Shown here piece by piece: positions 42,753-55,560 of a DNA stretch of 59,008 bases. How positions within the stretch are numbered: position 1 is the stretch's first letter; each line of letters begins with the position of its first letter. The notes below the pieces were generated by a model that saw nothing but the letters and a program-made list of their open reading frames with translations, was not told where the DNA came from and did no database searches. Location: assembly GCA_029204225.1 (NCBI GenBank), contig MU833247.1, positions 1-59,008 on the forward strand. Reading direction: 5' to 3'. Both the position numbers and the translations under genes were made by a program. The DNA is from Diphasiastrum complanatum (lineage: Eukaryota > Streptophyta > Lycopodiopsida > Lycopodiales > Lycopodiaceae).

Positions 42753-43739
42753 CTAGTATGCCATAGGGGGTCTCCTAGCACAACTGGGCGAATATGGAAA
42801 GGATTTTTCGATACGTTTCTTGAACAGACAACTGGCGCCTGCTGAAGTAAAGTATACAACAACCGAAAAAGAAGCATTAGCCATGGTCTACGTTGTACAA
42901 CAACTCCGACAATATCTGCTAGGCCAAACCTTTGCATTTTACACAGACCATCATGCCTTGCTATATATTGTTAATAAGTCATGTAAAATGGCACGTATAG
43001 GTTGATAGCTATTAATACTCAGGGAATTCAATTTTCGAGTAGTCGTCAGGAAAGGCACACAACATTTCATGGCCGATCACCTTTCCCTACTTCCTAATGT
43101 TGAAAAGGCAGCTACACTAGTAAACAACGATCTTCTTGATGCATGTCTTTTTCAGATTGATGCCACACCCTTGTGGGCTGAGGAAATAACTCAGTTCCTA
43201 ACCACAGGCTCTGATTATAAGTGGGCCTAACTACAGTAGCAAAATGAAATTTTTTGCTAAAGTCAACACCCTTTCAACTCATAGGAGGACAATTATATAA
43301 AAGCTACGCTGACGGAACTATACGCAGATGTGCTTATGAATCTGAGATACGTCTTATCATATCTCAGTCACATGAGCGCATCGGTGGCGGTCACTTCTTT
43401 GCTGAAGCGACTGCTAAGATCATCCTTCGAGTGGGCTTATGGTGGCCATATCTATTTAAGGATACCTTTGCTATCGTTAAAACATGTGATGATTGCCAAC
43501 AAGCCAAAAAGAATACAAAAGCAGACTTCACCCCGCTGACACCCATTATAGAAGGCGAAGCCTTCTATAAGTGGGGTATAGACATTGTTGGGCCCATCAG
43601 CTCAGCAACAAAGAATAGCCAAGCACGATATATCCTAATCGCAACGGATTATGCCACTAAGTGGGTAGAAGCACATGCAACAAAGGATGCCAATGCAAAG
43701 ACAGTAGTGCGTTTTCTTTATGCATGTCTACAAATCTAG
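42753..43739 (+). pseudogene. Gypsy RNase H, zinc finger and integrase start, second part of the split element
   Basis: After the CTAGT site the plus strand continues the gypsy RNase H: RFLNRQLAPAEVKYTTTEKE, ALAMVYVVQQLRQYLLGQTF and TDHHALLYIVNK, with a stop near 43,004. The zinc-binding domain follows (HERIGGGHF, then CDDCQQAKK). The start of the integrase core has KWGIDIVGPIS and YILIATDYATKWVEA. It ends near 43,739, before the second catalytic Asp. Small frameshifts add to the decay. Confidence 0.85.
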
Positions 43740-43799
43740 ATCTACCTACCTCAAACTCGACCTATCCTACAAGGTCATGTGCTCAATTCACATACCTTT

Positions 43800-44345
43800 G
43801 ATATATACAATGGATTAAAGTGATTATGATAAAGCTTATAAGTTGTATGATCATGTCGAGTCGAAGATATTCACTAGCCGGCGGGATGTCATCTTCATCG
43901 AAGATCAGCTTATTGACCTGAAAGGTAAGGGCAAAGCTCATATAGCTGAACTATCGGACTCTCTCGAATTAACGAACCTTCCAGTTCAAGGTCCTGGCTC
44001 TACTCTGGACGAACAACTTCTCAGCAATGAATTTGAAAATGATGATGTTGTAGTCCAACGACTACAGATGGATTGATGATGCAAGACACACATTCTCCAT
44101 CTCCCTCGTTGTCACCATCACCATTAGCTTGTGAAGATCAACTTATTAATAATGAAGCTATAGGAGACATTTAGGTAGAATTATAGATTCATTTGGTTTG
44201 GTGGATTTGTCGCATGATGATGTGACAAATGATAATGAGGAACCACCAGATGAATAAGTGAGACAAATTCGCCAAACCAAACGATGTATTCCTACTTATT
44301 GTAATATCAACCGGATTGCTCACATATGCAATTGCACTTTATTAT
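43800..44345 (+). pseudogene. Copia linker between integrase and RT, fragment
   Basis: The plus strand reads KAYKLYDHVESKIFTSR-like sequence, then DVIFIEDQLIDLKGKGK. This resembles the linker of the copia at 19.4 kb (FVEDQFVDLKGKD). It continues with acidic text and a degenerate RQTKRCIPTYC-like motif. No RT follows. Confidence 0.7.
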
Positions 44346-44996
44346 TTGATTAGTTGACATCAAACAAGAAGTCGACGCATGTGAGAACACAAATTGTGGT
44401 CATGATATTTTTGTGATACAACACCGTTTTAGTAATATTGGGAGAATTTCTTGATTTTGGAACAAATTGGCTTTTCTCTCTATCCTCTCTAGTACATGCT
44501 TGTGTGCTCGAACTTAAGTTTGAGCAAGGGAGCATATGCTTGAACTTAAGTTCTAGTATAGGTCTTTGTCAAGTTTTTGTGATTGAACTTAATTTTGAAC
44601 ATAGGACCTCATAAAAGAAAATTAGGGAACTTGGGATTGTTCCAAAATCACTAAAACAATGTAGTACATAGATTTCTTTATTCACCTATGGCAACTAACA
44701 ATTTTCAAAAGTGATATCCATTTACATTCTATAACATACCGTGGTTTATACCGAGGGACTTTTTTTTTTTTTTTTTCATTAGTCATGGTATTTGAGCATA
44801 GTATTATGGAATGCCTCTTGGCCTACTTGACCCTCTGTATAACCCTCCCTATAAATGTCTAAAAAACACGTTAAAGTTGAGGCCAAGCCACGGACCCGAT
44901 GCTAGAGCTTTCCGCTTCTCCCGTATTATCGTTTTAGATTCTATCTACAAAAAAACTCTAAAAAAAACGTTCGAAATCGTGCATCTTGTTGTAGTG
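44346..44996. other. Non-coding stretch with poly(T) tract
   Basis: Contains 18 consecutive T at about 44,761-44,778. The right end near 44,996 reads CACTACAACAAG on the minus strand, which resembles a CACTA-transposon terminus. The evidence is weak. Confidence 0.4.
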
Positions 44997-46491
44997 GATC
45001 CCATTTGCCACACAAACCTTTTTAAACTTTGTTGATAGGTCTTCATTTGCCAACCTTAAGCACTTGATCTTCATGTTGAATTGACTCTCCTCAACATTCT
45101 TGAACTTGAGAAAAACATCAAGGACTTCTTTCTTACTCTTTAGAAGATAGATCCAACAATATCTACTAAAGTCATCAATGCAAGTCACAAACATCTTTGC
45201 TCCTCCATTACTCGATTAAGCACTAGTACAATGCACATTCAAATGTATGAAATGAAAAGACATATTAGATCTTGATCTAGATCTAGAATAAGACATCCTT
45301 TGTGACTTTGACATTGAACAAGCCCTTTTTCAATGATTTGACACACACTAAGAACATTCTTAAGAATGGAAGGTATGAACAAAACATTCTTCAAGATTAC
45401 ATTCCTATTTGTAGATGAGAGAAAAATAGGAATAGTACCAATGCCCTTGATAACAACTTTACCACCATTGGCCATGTTGATGACCTTATTCTCTCCTTCA
45501 TAAGGCACCAAAGAAGTGAAGTACTCTTTGTGACATGTCATATGAATGCTTGATCCACTATCAATCCACCATGGATCAATATCTCTAACATTGGTTAGCA
45601 AACAAGAAGACATAAAAAAAAAGAATCACTTGAATTTTGCTCATCAACACCATTATCATCAAAAGTGAAATTGCCTTGCTTCTCACCTTGATCTTTTTTC
45701 TTCTTCAAGCAATCACTAGCAAAATGTCCTTTTACTCCACAATAAAAACGTTTCAACTTTGACTTGTCCTTTTTACCCTCAAAAGAAGATGACTCACTTT
45801 GATCTTGTCCTTCAGACCACTTGTCTTTGTGCTTGCCCTTGAACTTGAACTTGCCCCTTGAGAACATAGCTTCCTCCTCTCCAACTTGAGATGTAGAAGA
45901 TCTTTCTCTTGCTTGGAGTCTAAACTCTTCAGCCAGCAAGACCTCTTGCAAGTCCTCCATACTTGGAAATATCTTTTGAATAGCAAAGCTTTGCACCAAG
46001 TTAGCATGATCATCCAATAAGCCATTAAGAACTACTTGCACAAGCTCAACATCCTTATAATTGCTCTCTCCAATACATGCTAATTCATCATTCAAATCTT
46101 AAACTTAAAAAAAAAAAAAACATGAGCACTTTCATCCTTCTTTTGAAGATTTTGGAAAATTTGCCTCCTCAAGATTAGAACCCTAGATGTAGACTTGGAT
46201 TCATAAACTTTCTTCAAGGTTTCCCAAGCTTCACTAGATGTAGTGCACTTACCAACTTCCTTGAGAAGTTCATTAGTCACATTCATCTTGATCACATGAA
46301 GAGCTTTCTTTGCCCTCCAATCAAAGTCTCAATTGTTATTAAGGTGCTAGAGGTCTCTCCTCCACACCTACAACAATATCCATCAACTCATTCATCTCTA
46401 GCAAAGACTCCATCCTCACCTTCCAAGTTGAATAGTTGCTTGAGGTAAGCCTATCATTGCTTTCCAACATGAAGCCACTTGAGGTTGCCAT
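44997..46491 (-). pseudogene. Copia gag, protease and integrase fragment, minus strand
   Basis: Gag starts at ATG 46,491 (DRLTSSNYSTWKVRMESLLE), close to the gag at 21.7 kb. It continues through IKMNVTNELLKEVGKCTT and a CCHC-type knuckle (FYCGVKGHFASDC near 45,730) to protease WWIDSGSSIHMT near 45,580. After a deletion it passes to integrase FVTCIDDFSRYCWIYLLKSK near 45,190. The usual RSDNGGE motif reads RLANED, so the catalytic Asp is lost. It is truncated near 44,996. A run of A/T near 46,105 and frameshifts add damage. Confidence 0.85.
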
Positions 46492-48682
46492 GTTGCAATG
46501 ATTGATCTTCTTCTTTGAACCTGTTCCAATGCACCTAGCACTCTCTTGAAAATCAAAAAATGATGACAAGAAGAAATCACAAAGATTTGAAAACAATATA
46601 GTCTCTCTCTTTTTCTCTCTTCTAGCAAATCTAGCACATAGAATTGATGACATCTTGATCACACTTGATCTATACACAATAGAATGAACTTTTGCCCTCT
46701 CCTAAGATTGAAACACACTCTTGAAAAGTCCAGCAACTTCAAAATCAAGAGATCCTATCAACTTTAGAGTTTTCACAAAAATGCAAAATATTGAATCAAG
46801 CAAAAGCTATATGCAAAAGCTAGAATCTTGATACATCTACTAATAGAATGCAACATCCACAATCATGAGCAATTCTGTCACCACATTCTAGTAAGTGGAT
46901 TAAAAAATTGGCCTAATCCAAGTGTTTTGACCTAAAATGAAGCTAGGATCACAAAGATCCACTTTCTACACCTGAAAATGCTTGATTTGAAATAGAAACC
47001 ACTCCAATTCCACATAGAATTGATGGCGCCCTCAAATCCAACATCCTATGTAAACATTGTTCGCCCTTTCATGGTATCACTAGACATTCTTTCTTTATCC
47101 ACTCTCGTTTTGTGGGATACTAGGGTGGTGGCAGCAACTCTTGATGGGATACAAGGAAATGGCAGGTCTTGCTCATGGGAAAACACTTCAATTACAGAGA
47201 AGCTTTCCTAGAATGGGTCAGTTTTAGGTTTAGTTGACCATTTCCTCATTGATTGGCAATGGCTCTTGAAGACAGTTTCACCATTCTTAGTAGGAATCTA
47301 CCACTTTTCTCAATCTACATGCATGAAATATTTCATCTAAAGACATAACTGTCATTGTTATACATCGCTGCAATGAGGACTGACTACTTTTCTATTAAAT
47401 CTTATATTATGATCGCACCCTTTGCCAACGAGCTCACTTATTGGATGCTATAATTAACATATATATGTCACTCTACTTTGACTCCCTCTCATCCCCACTA
47501 CAACTCCTTATATGGAAAGGACGTGGTTCTAATTGGAAAAGTGCATCATCGTATCTACTGCATGGTGAAAGATTTGAACTTCATCCATAGTGTTTATCTA
47601 GGGTATGGCAATAGCATGTGGAGACACTGATAGTATTCGTCATGATTGACAAGCTTAAATACATCGTAATACATATTGTGTAATTTGGTCCCATTCCAAT
47701 AATTTAGGATAATTTCAGTTATGCACTTTATTTATGGACAATATAGCCCAATGACATTTGTGCTGAGTGACTTTTGGCCATTGGCCATTGGTCTTTTGTG
47801 ACTAGTGGCCTATGGCTTTCCATTGCACGTGTTCTTTAGCTTTTCATTATTGGAGGGTCATTGCTCCCTATATAGGAGAGAGTTTCTATCTAATTAGATC
47901 AATTAGCTTCATGTATTGATCTATTGTTTGTTCTGTTATAAAAATATTGGAGGTTTCTGTCTAGCTGTTATAAGCAGTGGAGGTTTCTCTCTAGCAGTTG
48001 TAAATGCTTCCTGTGATGTTATGTTGTTACTTTAACTGATGAATGCAGAATTGTTATTATCGATTTGACTTTTTCACAAGTGCTTCCCATTATCACCAGC
48101 TTTTCAAGAAAAGAAAAACCATTGTAGACAAGGTTGTAAGGGTTATGTCCATTTTTTTTATGATTTTTCATGATGGTTGAAAGATACATACTGTGTTGCA
48201 GGTGAGGCCGTTGTGCAGCTGATTTAGAAGCTGCTTATTAATTTCATTATTGAACTCTTATCTCCGTCAGATCTAAAAGTATGTTCAGGTTATATGGCTT
48301 TAAGAAGTAGAGATAGAGCTATGTAAGCTTCCGTGGCTGTACAATGTAAAATTAGCTCTTAGCTGTTGCATGCTTGGACTGAGATATCCAAGCACCAACT
48401 TACAAGTTTTCTGGTAGCGAATTTGTTCTCACAGCATCAATCCAACAGAATTTAAATAACATTGTTGACTCATGAAATCATTGAAATGCTGCTGTGGTGA
48501 CCCACTTGATTGTGTGAATTTAAAGGATTTCCTTATCCACCCCTACCTTATAGCACTTTCATCCAAATTAATATAAGAATCATAGCATAGCTTCTCGGTT
48601 GAGTTCATTAGAAAAAGGTTTTTATAAAACTACGGTCATACAAGACACGGTCGGCCCTTGTATTAATCTCTCAATTTGTGTG
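46492..48682. other. Copia leader, then intergenic sequence
   Basis: The first few hundred bases resemble the leader beside the gag at 21.7 kb. From about 46,700 nothing coding was recognised. Around 47,590-48,060 a TATATAGGAGAG sequence and a duplicated (A/T)GGAGGTTTCT(G/C)TCTAGC(T/A)GTT motif (47,949 and 47,985) suggest a decayed LTR, without defined ends. Confidence 0.4.
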
Positions 48683-50886
48683 TCAAGTATCGCATAATTT
48701 TTTAGGCAAGCAGAAAGCAAACAGCAATCTTCCAGGCATTGTATATCCTGTGCCAATATAAGCACAGCCATTTGCAATAGCGAAGCCACCTTGCACTGTG
48801 GAGCCTGTGGTTGCATTCCAAAGAATGTCCCCTGTGTTTGCATCCAAAGCATAGACAAAGCCCTTTGGATCGTAAGAGCCAACAAATACAACACCGTTTG
48901 CAACAGTAACCGGTGCAGTTGCTTGACTTATTCCATCAGGATTAGCTTTTGTCCACAACACTTTTCCAGTGCTGGCATCCATAGCCACCCATCCGCCAGC
49001 AGTTGTTATTGCAGTCGAAGGCACAAGAGTGAAATTCTTCCGTTGACTGTTAGCTATGTTGGTATAAATACGCTTTCCATCTGTGGCTGAGCCCCAGGTG
49101 GCTCCCCCTGTCTCCCCACCAGGGCCTGCAACCTGCAAACAAAAGCTTAATTTAGCCCCATACAATTTGGACCAGACTGATTATATTCTGCGCAAATCAG
49201 AAATTGTTGTTACTTGTATAGATCATAAGACATAGCTAAGAGATTGCAAGGCTCCTTTGTGCTTACTGTACTCCACACAATGCTTCCTGTGTCACGATCC
49301 AGTGCCCACACCACTCCACTTTTCTGTCCTGCCACCACAATATCACGACATTGCACCTCGCCGTGTTTACTATTGACAGGAACAGTTAGTAACATTGGTG
49401 CTTCTCCGAAATCGTAGTCAGGTCCTAGTGTGGGTGGACAATTGGGAGCTGATCGATTGACAAGGCACGTAACTGTGAAGGCATCATAACCCCCGAGAGG
49501 AGTACTCCATTTGATCGTCCCAGCGTCAAGGTCTAATGCCAAAATAGACTCTGCATGATTCCCGGGAATGGCACATGGATCAGGGACGATCGGCGTGCTT
49601 CTGTTTAGTTGCTGCTGCTCGCATAGAGTTACATTCTGCGGTAGTCTGTAGTCGTTTCCTGTTGCAATGTAGATGAGATTTCTCTGTGGGTCTATTGAAG
49701 GGCTACTCCCCCACAAAGCAGCTCCCGAATATCCCACTTGTGAGCCATGGTTGTATGGTAGCATCAGAGTTTTCCAGATGATACTTCCATCTGTTATGTT
49801 TAACTTGTTAAAGCTCCCTTGAAATGTGCAGCATAGAGAAGCATTACCGATTTCTTCCAGAGAAGATGTTCCCACGTAAAACGCTCTGTATTCATTCAGA
49901 TTTAACATGGTCAACACTCAATGATTTACGTTTGCTTTATTTGTGACCCTGAAGACTGTTCTCATAAAATTCAACTGTGCAATTGGCTTACTGGCGGTAA
50001 AGGATACAACGATCAATCCAGAAACACTAGAAAAAACAGAAACAGATTCAGTATGCACGGTTTCTAATAGTACATCCTCCTGACTGCAGTGGATGATGGA
50101 TCGTAGCTAGCAAATGATCTTTACATGCATACCCTTTGAATGGAGTGCCGGACATTGTGATGATTCCCATCGGATGAGGATCCAGCAGCGTCTTCCATAT
50201 CAGACTGCCGTCGCTTCTCTGAAGCCCCAGAATCATCGCAGGACCCCGAAGTCCTATCAGCAGATATTGCCCATACACAGCAGGTGATGCTCTTGCCAGA
50301 GCAGACGTTATTCCCGTGAGATTTGCTAAATTCTGCTGCCATATAAGTGCACCGCTCGTCGCATTCACAGCATAAATGTTTCCAATCCAGCTGGGAAAAT
50401 ACAGAATCCCATCTGCAATTGCTGGTGTGGCGGTCACCATGAGCCCTGCATCGAATGTCCATGTCTGTTGAAGATGCGAAGCAGTCCTCGTGCTAATCTG
50501 GTACTCAGTTTTTGCGAATCTGGTGTTGGAAATATCTCCGCCATGGTTGAGCCACTGCAAGAATTGATTTAAAAATGTTATCATTTGTTAAAACTATGCA
50601 GTAACTAATGAATACTTTACTGTTGATTCAATTACGCAGCAATCTTCATCCATGATGTCAAATCAAGCACAGACCAACACAAGCCCAATTCCTTATAATA
50701 AAAAAGAATATACCATCCAAATCTTATAAGTGGCCTAGCACCTATATTGTGGAGCTTGATAAGCTGACAATATACCTCTCTAAAATCGCCAGAAGCTGCA
50801 TGTTGTACAGTTATCAAAACAATAGCACAGATAAAAAAACTGGCTTCTGTTACCCTTGGTAACATGGAACAAAAACCTATCTGCAT
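48683..50886 (-). CDS. Secreted PQQ-type beta-propeller protein (polyvinylalcohol dehydrogenase-like), four exons
   Basis: Exons at 50,886-50,776, 50,554-50,133, 49,885-49,267 and 49,132-48,683 total 1,602 nt, 533 residues plus stop. All introns are GT/AG, with phases 0, 2 and 0. Residues 16-33 form a hydrophobic segment ending AASG, a probable signal peptide. WLNHGGDISNTR follows the first intron. Repeated propeller blades follow, for example GNIYAVNATSGALIWQQ, YSGAALWGSSPSID, YIATGNDY, VWALDRDTGSIVW, AGPGGETGGATWG and VYALDANTGDILWN. These are the Trp-docking type repeats of quinoprotein dehydrogenases. Several N-glycosylation sequons (NAT, NVT, NRS) fit an extracellular or vacuolar protein. 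Bacterial relatives oxidise polyvinyl alcohol with PQQ. The plant substrate and cofactor are unknown, and I saw no cytochrome c CxxCH motif. The gene appears intact. Confidence 0.9.
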
Positions 50887-53800
50887 GGCCTCAAATTATG
50901 GTGCAGGCGATATGCAAGATCAGATCAGACGTCCTTAATCCAAAACAGACAGGTCCAACATAAGCCCAAATGTAACAGACAGACAGCCACAGAGACAAAG
51001 TATGAGACGGATACCAGGAGGGAGGGAAGAGCTTCTACAAGCTTTAGTAACGTTCGTAGAGATAAATTATCCTCCTCTACAGAAATCAACTGGCCGTATA
51101 TGGCCGCTTATAAACATTTCCAGAGTCAATTGTGTGTGTGGGTATGATTTGTTTTGAATATTACATCAGGATTTAATAACAGTTGTTTTTGGAAGAGCGG
51201 AGAGAGGGTGATTGAGTAGAGCAGAAGGATGATGAGACAGGGAGGTGAAGTAGAGATGTAACTAGACATGGGCGCAGCGCAGCATGACGTGCTGCCATGT
51301 CTCAGCGGCGCGCAAGCTCACCAACAATCAACGCATACACGAGGGTGATCTGCGAGGATATGCGAGATATATAGAGGAATTGGTCAACCTACGAGGATGT
51401 GCGAGTGCAGACAGTTGATAAAGAAGAGTTCATCAAGCCCTGGGAAACGCAACAGGAGGAGCACCTGCAGACAAATTATATATATTTGTTCCTTACCTCC
51501 CAAGGCAAGGCAAGGCAAGGCAAGGCGGCTGCTGCTGCTGCAGCTGGATGCATATTAATGAAGTGTGGCCAGTCGAACGAAAAAAAGCAATCATGTGAGT
51601 TGAGAGAGAGAAGGTGGTAGTGTGGGTTGTAGCACGTTTGGGGAAATTTAAAGGAGGGTGATTTTGGTCTAAAGAACAGATCTTGGGGGTTAGGAACCAC
51701 ACATTGGGACATGCTTGTTTCATTTGGAGCTAAGAACTCATTTCATGATGAGTAGAAGCGCCCTCTGAAGCTGCTATTCAATAGAGCAAGCTCCTCAGCT
51801 TTATGACATATAGATGCATGGAGTCTTAGTTTCTTGGCCATAGGGCATGGATGTTAGCTAATTCTTTGGGTCTCCAATCTCTTCGAACTAAAGCGGTTTA
51901 ATAATGGTAAATTTTGTGCCTCTACGTAGATAGCACAATGACCCACTTAGTGACCCCATCGGCTTGCCAGCCTTCATTGTATCTCCATTAATTCTAGCAC
52001 TAACAAATGCACTCACGATAGTAATTTTTTATGCCCGGCCCACATCTTTGATACTAGATGAATCTGATCGATACTACTTGAGATCACACACAAGGGGATA
52101 AAGAATCAAGTCTCCATTGCCACCAGATCATGATACGTCACTATTGGTAGTCATGGAGCTTATAATGTTTTTCGAGGCATAATCTTGAACTTTTTTATAC
52201 CTCATGGAAATGCTATTAAAATATCACCTAAGAGGAGATATTGGTTCCTTCACCTACACATGGATGTGCCTTCATTTGGACTAGAGAGAGTTGACTATAA
52301 ACAATTGGGAGAAAATAATGCACCCAAATATAGCTAACTGCACACCACAAACCTCGAGAGGTTGGCTTGAAGGACACACTACAATTAAAATAATGGGATT
52401 CTAAACTTTCCATGTGAGAACAAAAAGTGCACTCACAAATGCTTTGACGATATTCACCCAGCTTGATCTTTTGAAACTTGAAGGTTATAGGCAATTCAAA
52501 TAGCTACTCAAATGGAAACATATATTTGAAATATTGTAGATGAGAATTTGTAAAAAAGCCATTCCATTATGATAACTTTGGTTGGCTGGTTAGTTGGGCA
52601 TCCAAAGCTTTTTTGGTATTAGGTTCAAGGCGGCCCCCTTGGTGAAACCAAAATACATTATGACAACCGAGTCTAAGTAACAACCATGACACAAATAGAA
52701 ATAGGCACTACAACATTTTCAATCATTTTCGAGGTATATACCGAGACTTCTCCGAAGAAAAAAAATAAAATAAAACAATTCACATCGGTATTTATCTCGT
52801 AAATTGCACCTTGGAATCCGTAGTAACACGGTGAGATGATTGTTTACCTCAATCGGCATTCGATCCTAATAAACCAATGGCGTCTGACAATGTGAAAGAT
52901 CAACCATTATACTAATTCAATGTTTTATAGTCCTCTCCATCCATCCTAGTCATGCAAATTTCCCAAGATAATCAACTTTTAGTATCCAAAGGATCATCAT
53001 ATCCTATGTCATTTTTCCCAAGCAACAATTTTCTAGATTAATCCTAAAGATAAAAGTGATTATCCGTTGAAATAGCTACTTCATACTATCCGATTATGGG
53101 AGCTCATCTAATAAAAATTAGCGCAATGCTGTGATCTACAACTGCTCGAACATGTATCAAGTTTGTTGGTTTTGTCAGCTTCAACTAAAAACCAATCAAC
53201 AACTTCATCCGCTATAGTCTATAATTAGCTATCTTCAATTGTTATCCCTTGCCTATAAATTTTTGTAGGGTTTATGTCTTGCCAGCTACCAAGACAAAAA
53301 AAAAATTGCAAGACAAAAAGAATGTTCTCAAGCTCTACTCTAGAGCTGGACGAGAAATTTCTTTTGCCTTGTCAGCAATCTGACATGGCATAAACAATCG
53401 TATTGCAGTTGTGCTCATTGACGAGATGAGCTAGAGGGCAAATTGTTTTTGCCCTGCTATGATCTAGATCATTGATAGGACAAAGTTTTAAGCTATGTAT
53501 TCATCATTGTTAGCTAATTACTAGAGTGGTTTTGAATAAGAAACAAAGACCAGGCAATTTTGGGCACGCGTGATCTTTTTCATGTGTTGGCATTTCCTTC
53601 ACGTGATATGGCATAAATAGAATTTGGAAAGTTCATCGATCACCTTTTTCTTGTTAGTCTTTGTTTGAAAATAATACAACCTTTTTATATGGCCTCAAAT
53701 ATCATTACATCCTCTTCATTTCTGAATATTGCAATTTTGTTACTCTGTGTTCAAAAATAATAAAACTTTTTATATGGCTTGAGATCTCGTTTTGTCATTT

Positions 53801-54739
53801 TCATTGTTGGATGTTGTAATTTCATGTGTTGTTGTTCCACCAACTTCAAATTTTTCTTAATCTAAACTTTGAACATGGCTATTTAAAAATACAAAGATAA
53901 AAAACTCGCTATACACGCAAATTACTACTCGCAAATTGTCCAACCCCTCAAATTGGAAATGTGGATTAGCAGCGAAAGTGGAGAATGCGGATGGTGTGGA
54001 TCGGAAGCAGTTTCCAACAAGTATTCAAGATGAATGAACAGTAGCAATGCACAATATAACAAAAAAAAGGTGTGGACAAACACTTGCACTCTGATTGATT
54101 GAAAAATGAGTACAAGAGCTTGAAGCAGTGCGTGAGACAGTTAGCGCAAAAACAACTTCAGTTGATAGATCATTGCATACAAAAATGGCTATTAGACTAT
54201 TTTGAATAATGCCTACAAAATAATACTTAATCTAATCAAAGCGCTGACTCCATCTTGGATTGTCATTGATGATTGGATGTCAGTTGATCAGTACATTGAA
54301 TGCATGACATTAATCTACTTAATTTACTAGATTGCCATTCTATCCTAAAATGTATGTACAAAGTAGACGATCTGTCAACGTCGCAACGGATTTCTGGGTT
54401 GACAATATCGAAAATTTACATTGTATCAACAAAATAGACATTGGGTTGGAAAATATACACTGACTCAAAAATATACAATGACTCAAAAAATTTAGACCCG
54501 ATTCGATTCGATCCAGGGTCGAGCAGGCCCAAACAAAACTGCCTTGATCCGAGCCGATATTCCCGAAAATAAGGCCTCAATCCGATCCGATCCGATCCAG
54601 GGTCGGAAAATCTCTCTTTGCTAAGCTTGACATTGGGTTGGAAAAATCTGATCCTGAATTTCGATCTTTTGTTTAAAAATTTGAGCCTTTTCTTCTTTTT
54701 TTCTTTTTGTTTTCAAGAGATAGGTTTCAGGATGCTCTT
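50887..54739. other. Upstream flank of the PQQ-propeller gene and intergenic sequence
   Basis: The promoter of the minus-strand gene should lie in the first part. A GATATATAG motif at 51,365-51,373 is one TATA candidate, not tested. No coding sequence was recognised. Near 52,707 a CACTACAACATTTTC sequence followed by TATACCGAG recalls a CACTA-transposon end. Near 54,490-54,605 there are short GATCC/GATTC repeats. Confidence 0.4.
51501..51541. repeat. (CAAGG)5 followed by (CTG)n microsatellite
   Basis: Five CAAGG units at 51,501-51,525 and four to five CTG units after them, about 0.6 kb upstream of the PQQ-propeller gene. Confidence 0.9.
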
Positions 54740-55560
54740 TACCTAATGGATTTGGGCTTGAGCATAAAATCCAACACACCTAGCAATGGAGGAGATAAGA
54801 TGTATGTGAGTTTCATTGATAATCTTACTAGATATACATGGGTCTATCTTCTTCATAACAAGGATATAGTCTTTGATGTGTTTGTCAAGTTCAGGGATGC
54901 AATGGAAAATCAATTCAACACTAAGATCAAATGCTTGAGGTTGAATAATGGAGGTGAATACATTTGATTGACCAAGCTCAAAGTTTTTTGTGTAGCACAT
55001 GGCATTAAGAGAGAGCTATCAAGCCCAATTATTCCACATCAAAATGGAGTGGCCGAGAGGAAGAATCGAACTCTATGTGAGGGAGCTAAAGTCATGAGGT
55101 TTAAATGCTAGTCCTTCATAAACCATTTTGGGGTGAAGTTTTGATTTGTGCTAATTATCTTTACAAAAAGTGGCCAAGTGGACCGTTGGATGGTAAGACT
55201 TCAAATGAAGTTCTTTTTGGTAGGAGGCCGAGTGACAAGTATCTGAAAATATTTGGTTGTACTTGTTATGTCAACATCACACTTGATGATATGAGTAAAG
55301 AGCATCATTCATCTAAGGACATCTTTGCTAGCTATAGTGACGTTAATTAAGCTTTCGAAAAGGTGGTCAAAAGTATGTTTGTTATTTAAATGTGCCAAAG
55401 CTTGATGTTGATGATGTTGCTTCTAACGTTCTTGATGGCGATGATGGATATTTGGATGATAATGGTGTTGGAGATGACTCACAAAGTCAAAACCAAAGAA
55501 GTTCAACAAGGCAAAGGACAAAGCCACCGATACTCATCTATGATTAAAATAGTAAGATAT
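54740..55560 (+). pseudogene. Copia integrase, decayed
   Basis: Plus-strand pieces of a copia integrase: FIDNLTRYTWVYLLHNKD near 54,815, then KIKCLRLNNGGEYI near 54,930, where the catalytic Asp position reads Asn. NGVAERKNRTLCEGAK near 55,045 and FWGEVLICANYLY near 55,125 follow, then KIFGCTCYVN. A linker follows with RSSTRQRTKPP near 55,505. Stops and shifts occur throughout. Most similar within the window to the integrase fragment at 45.1 kb. Confidence 0.8.

Noticed and set aside
44651-44996. Possible small CACTA-type element (CACTAAAACA left, CACTACAACA on the minus strand at the right)
   Set aside because: The terminal repeats are only ten bases with one mismatch, and the 3-bp flanks do not match. 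A similar motif near 52,707 is also isolated.
53280-53420. Recurring AAGACAAAA and TTGCCTTGTCAGC-like motifs, considered as transposon subterminal repeats
   Set aside because: Too short and irregular to define ends.
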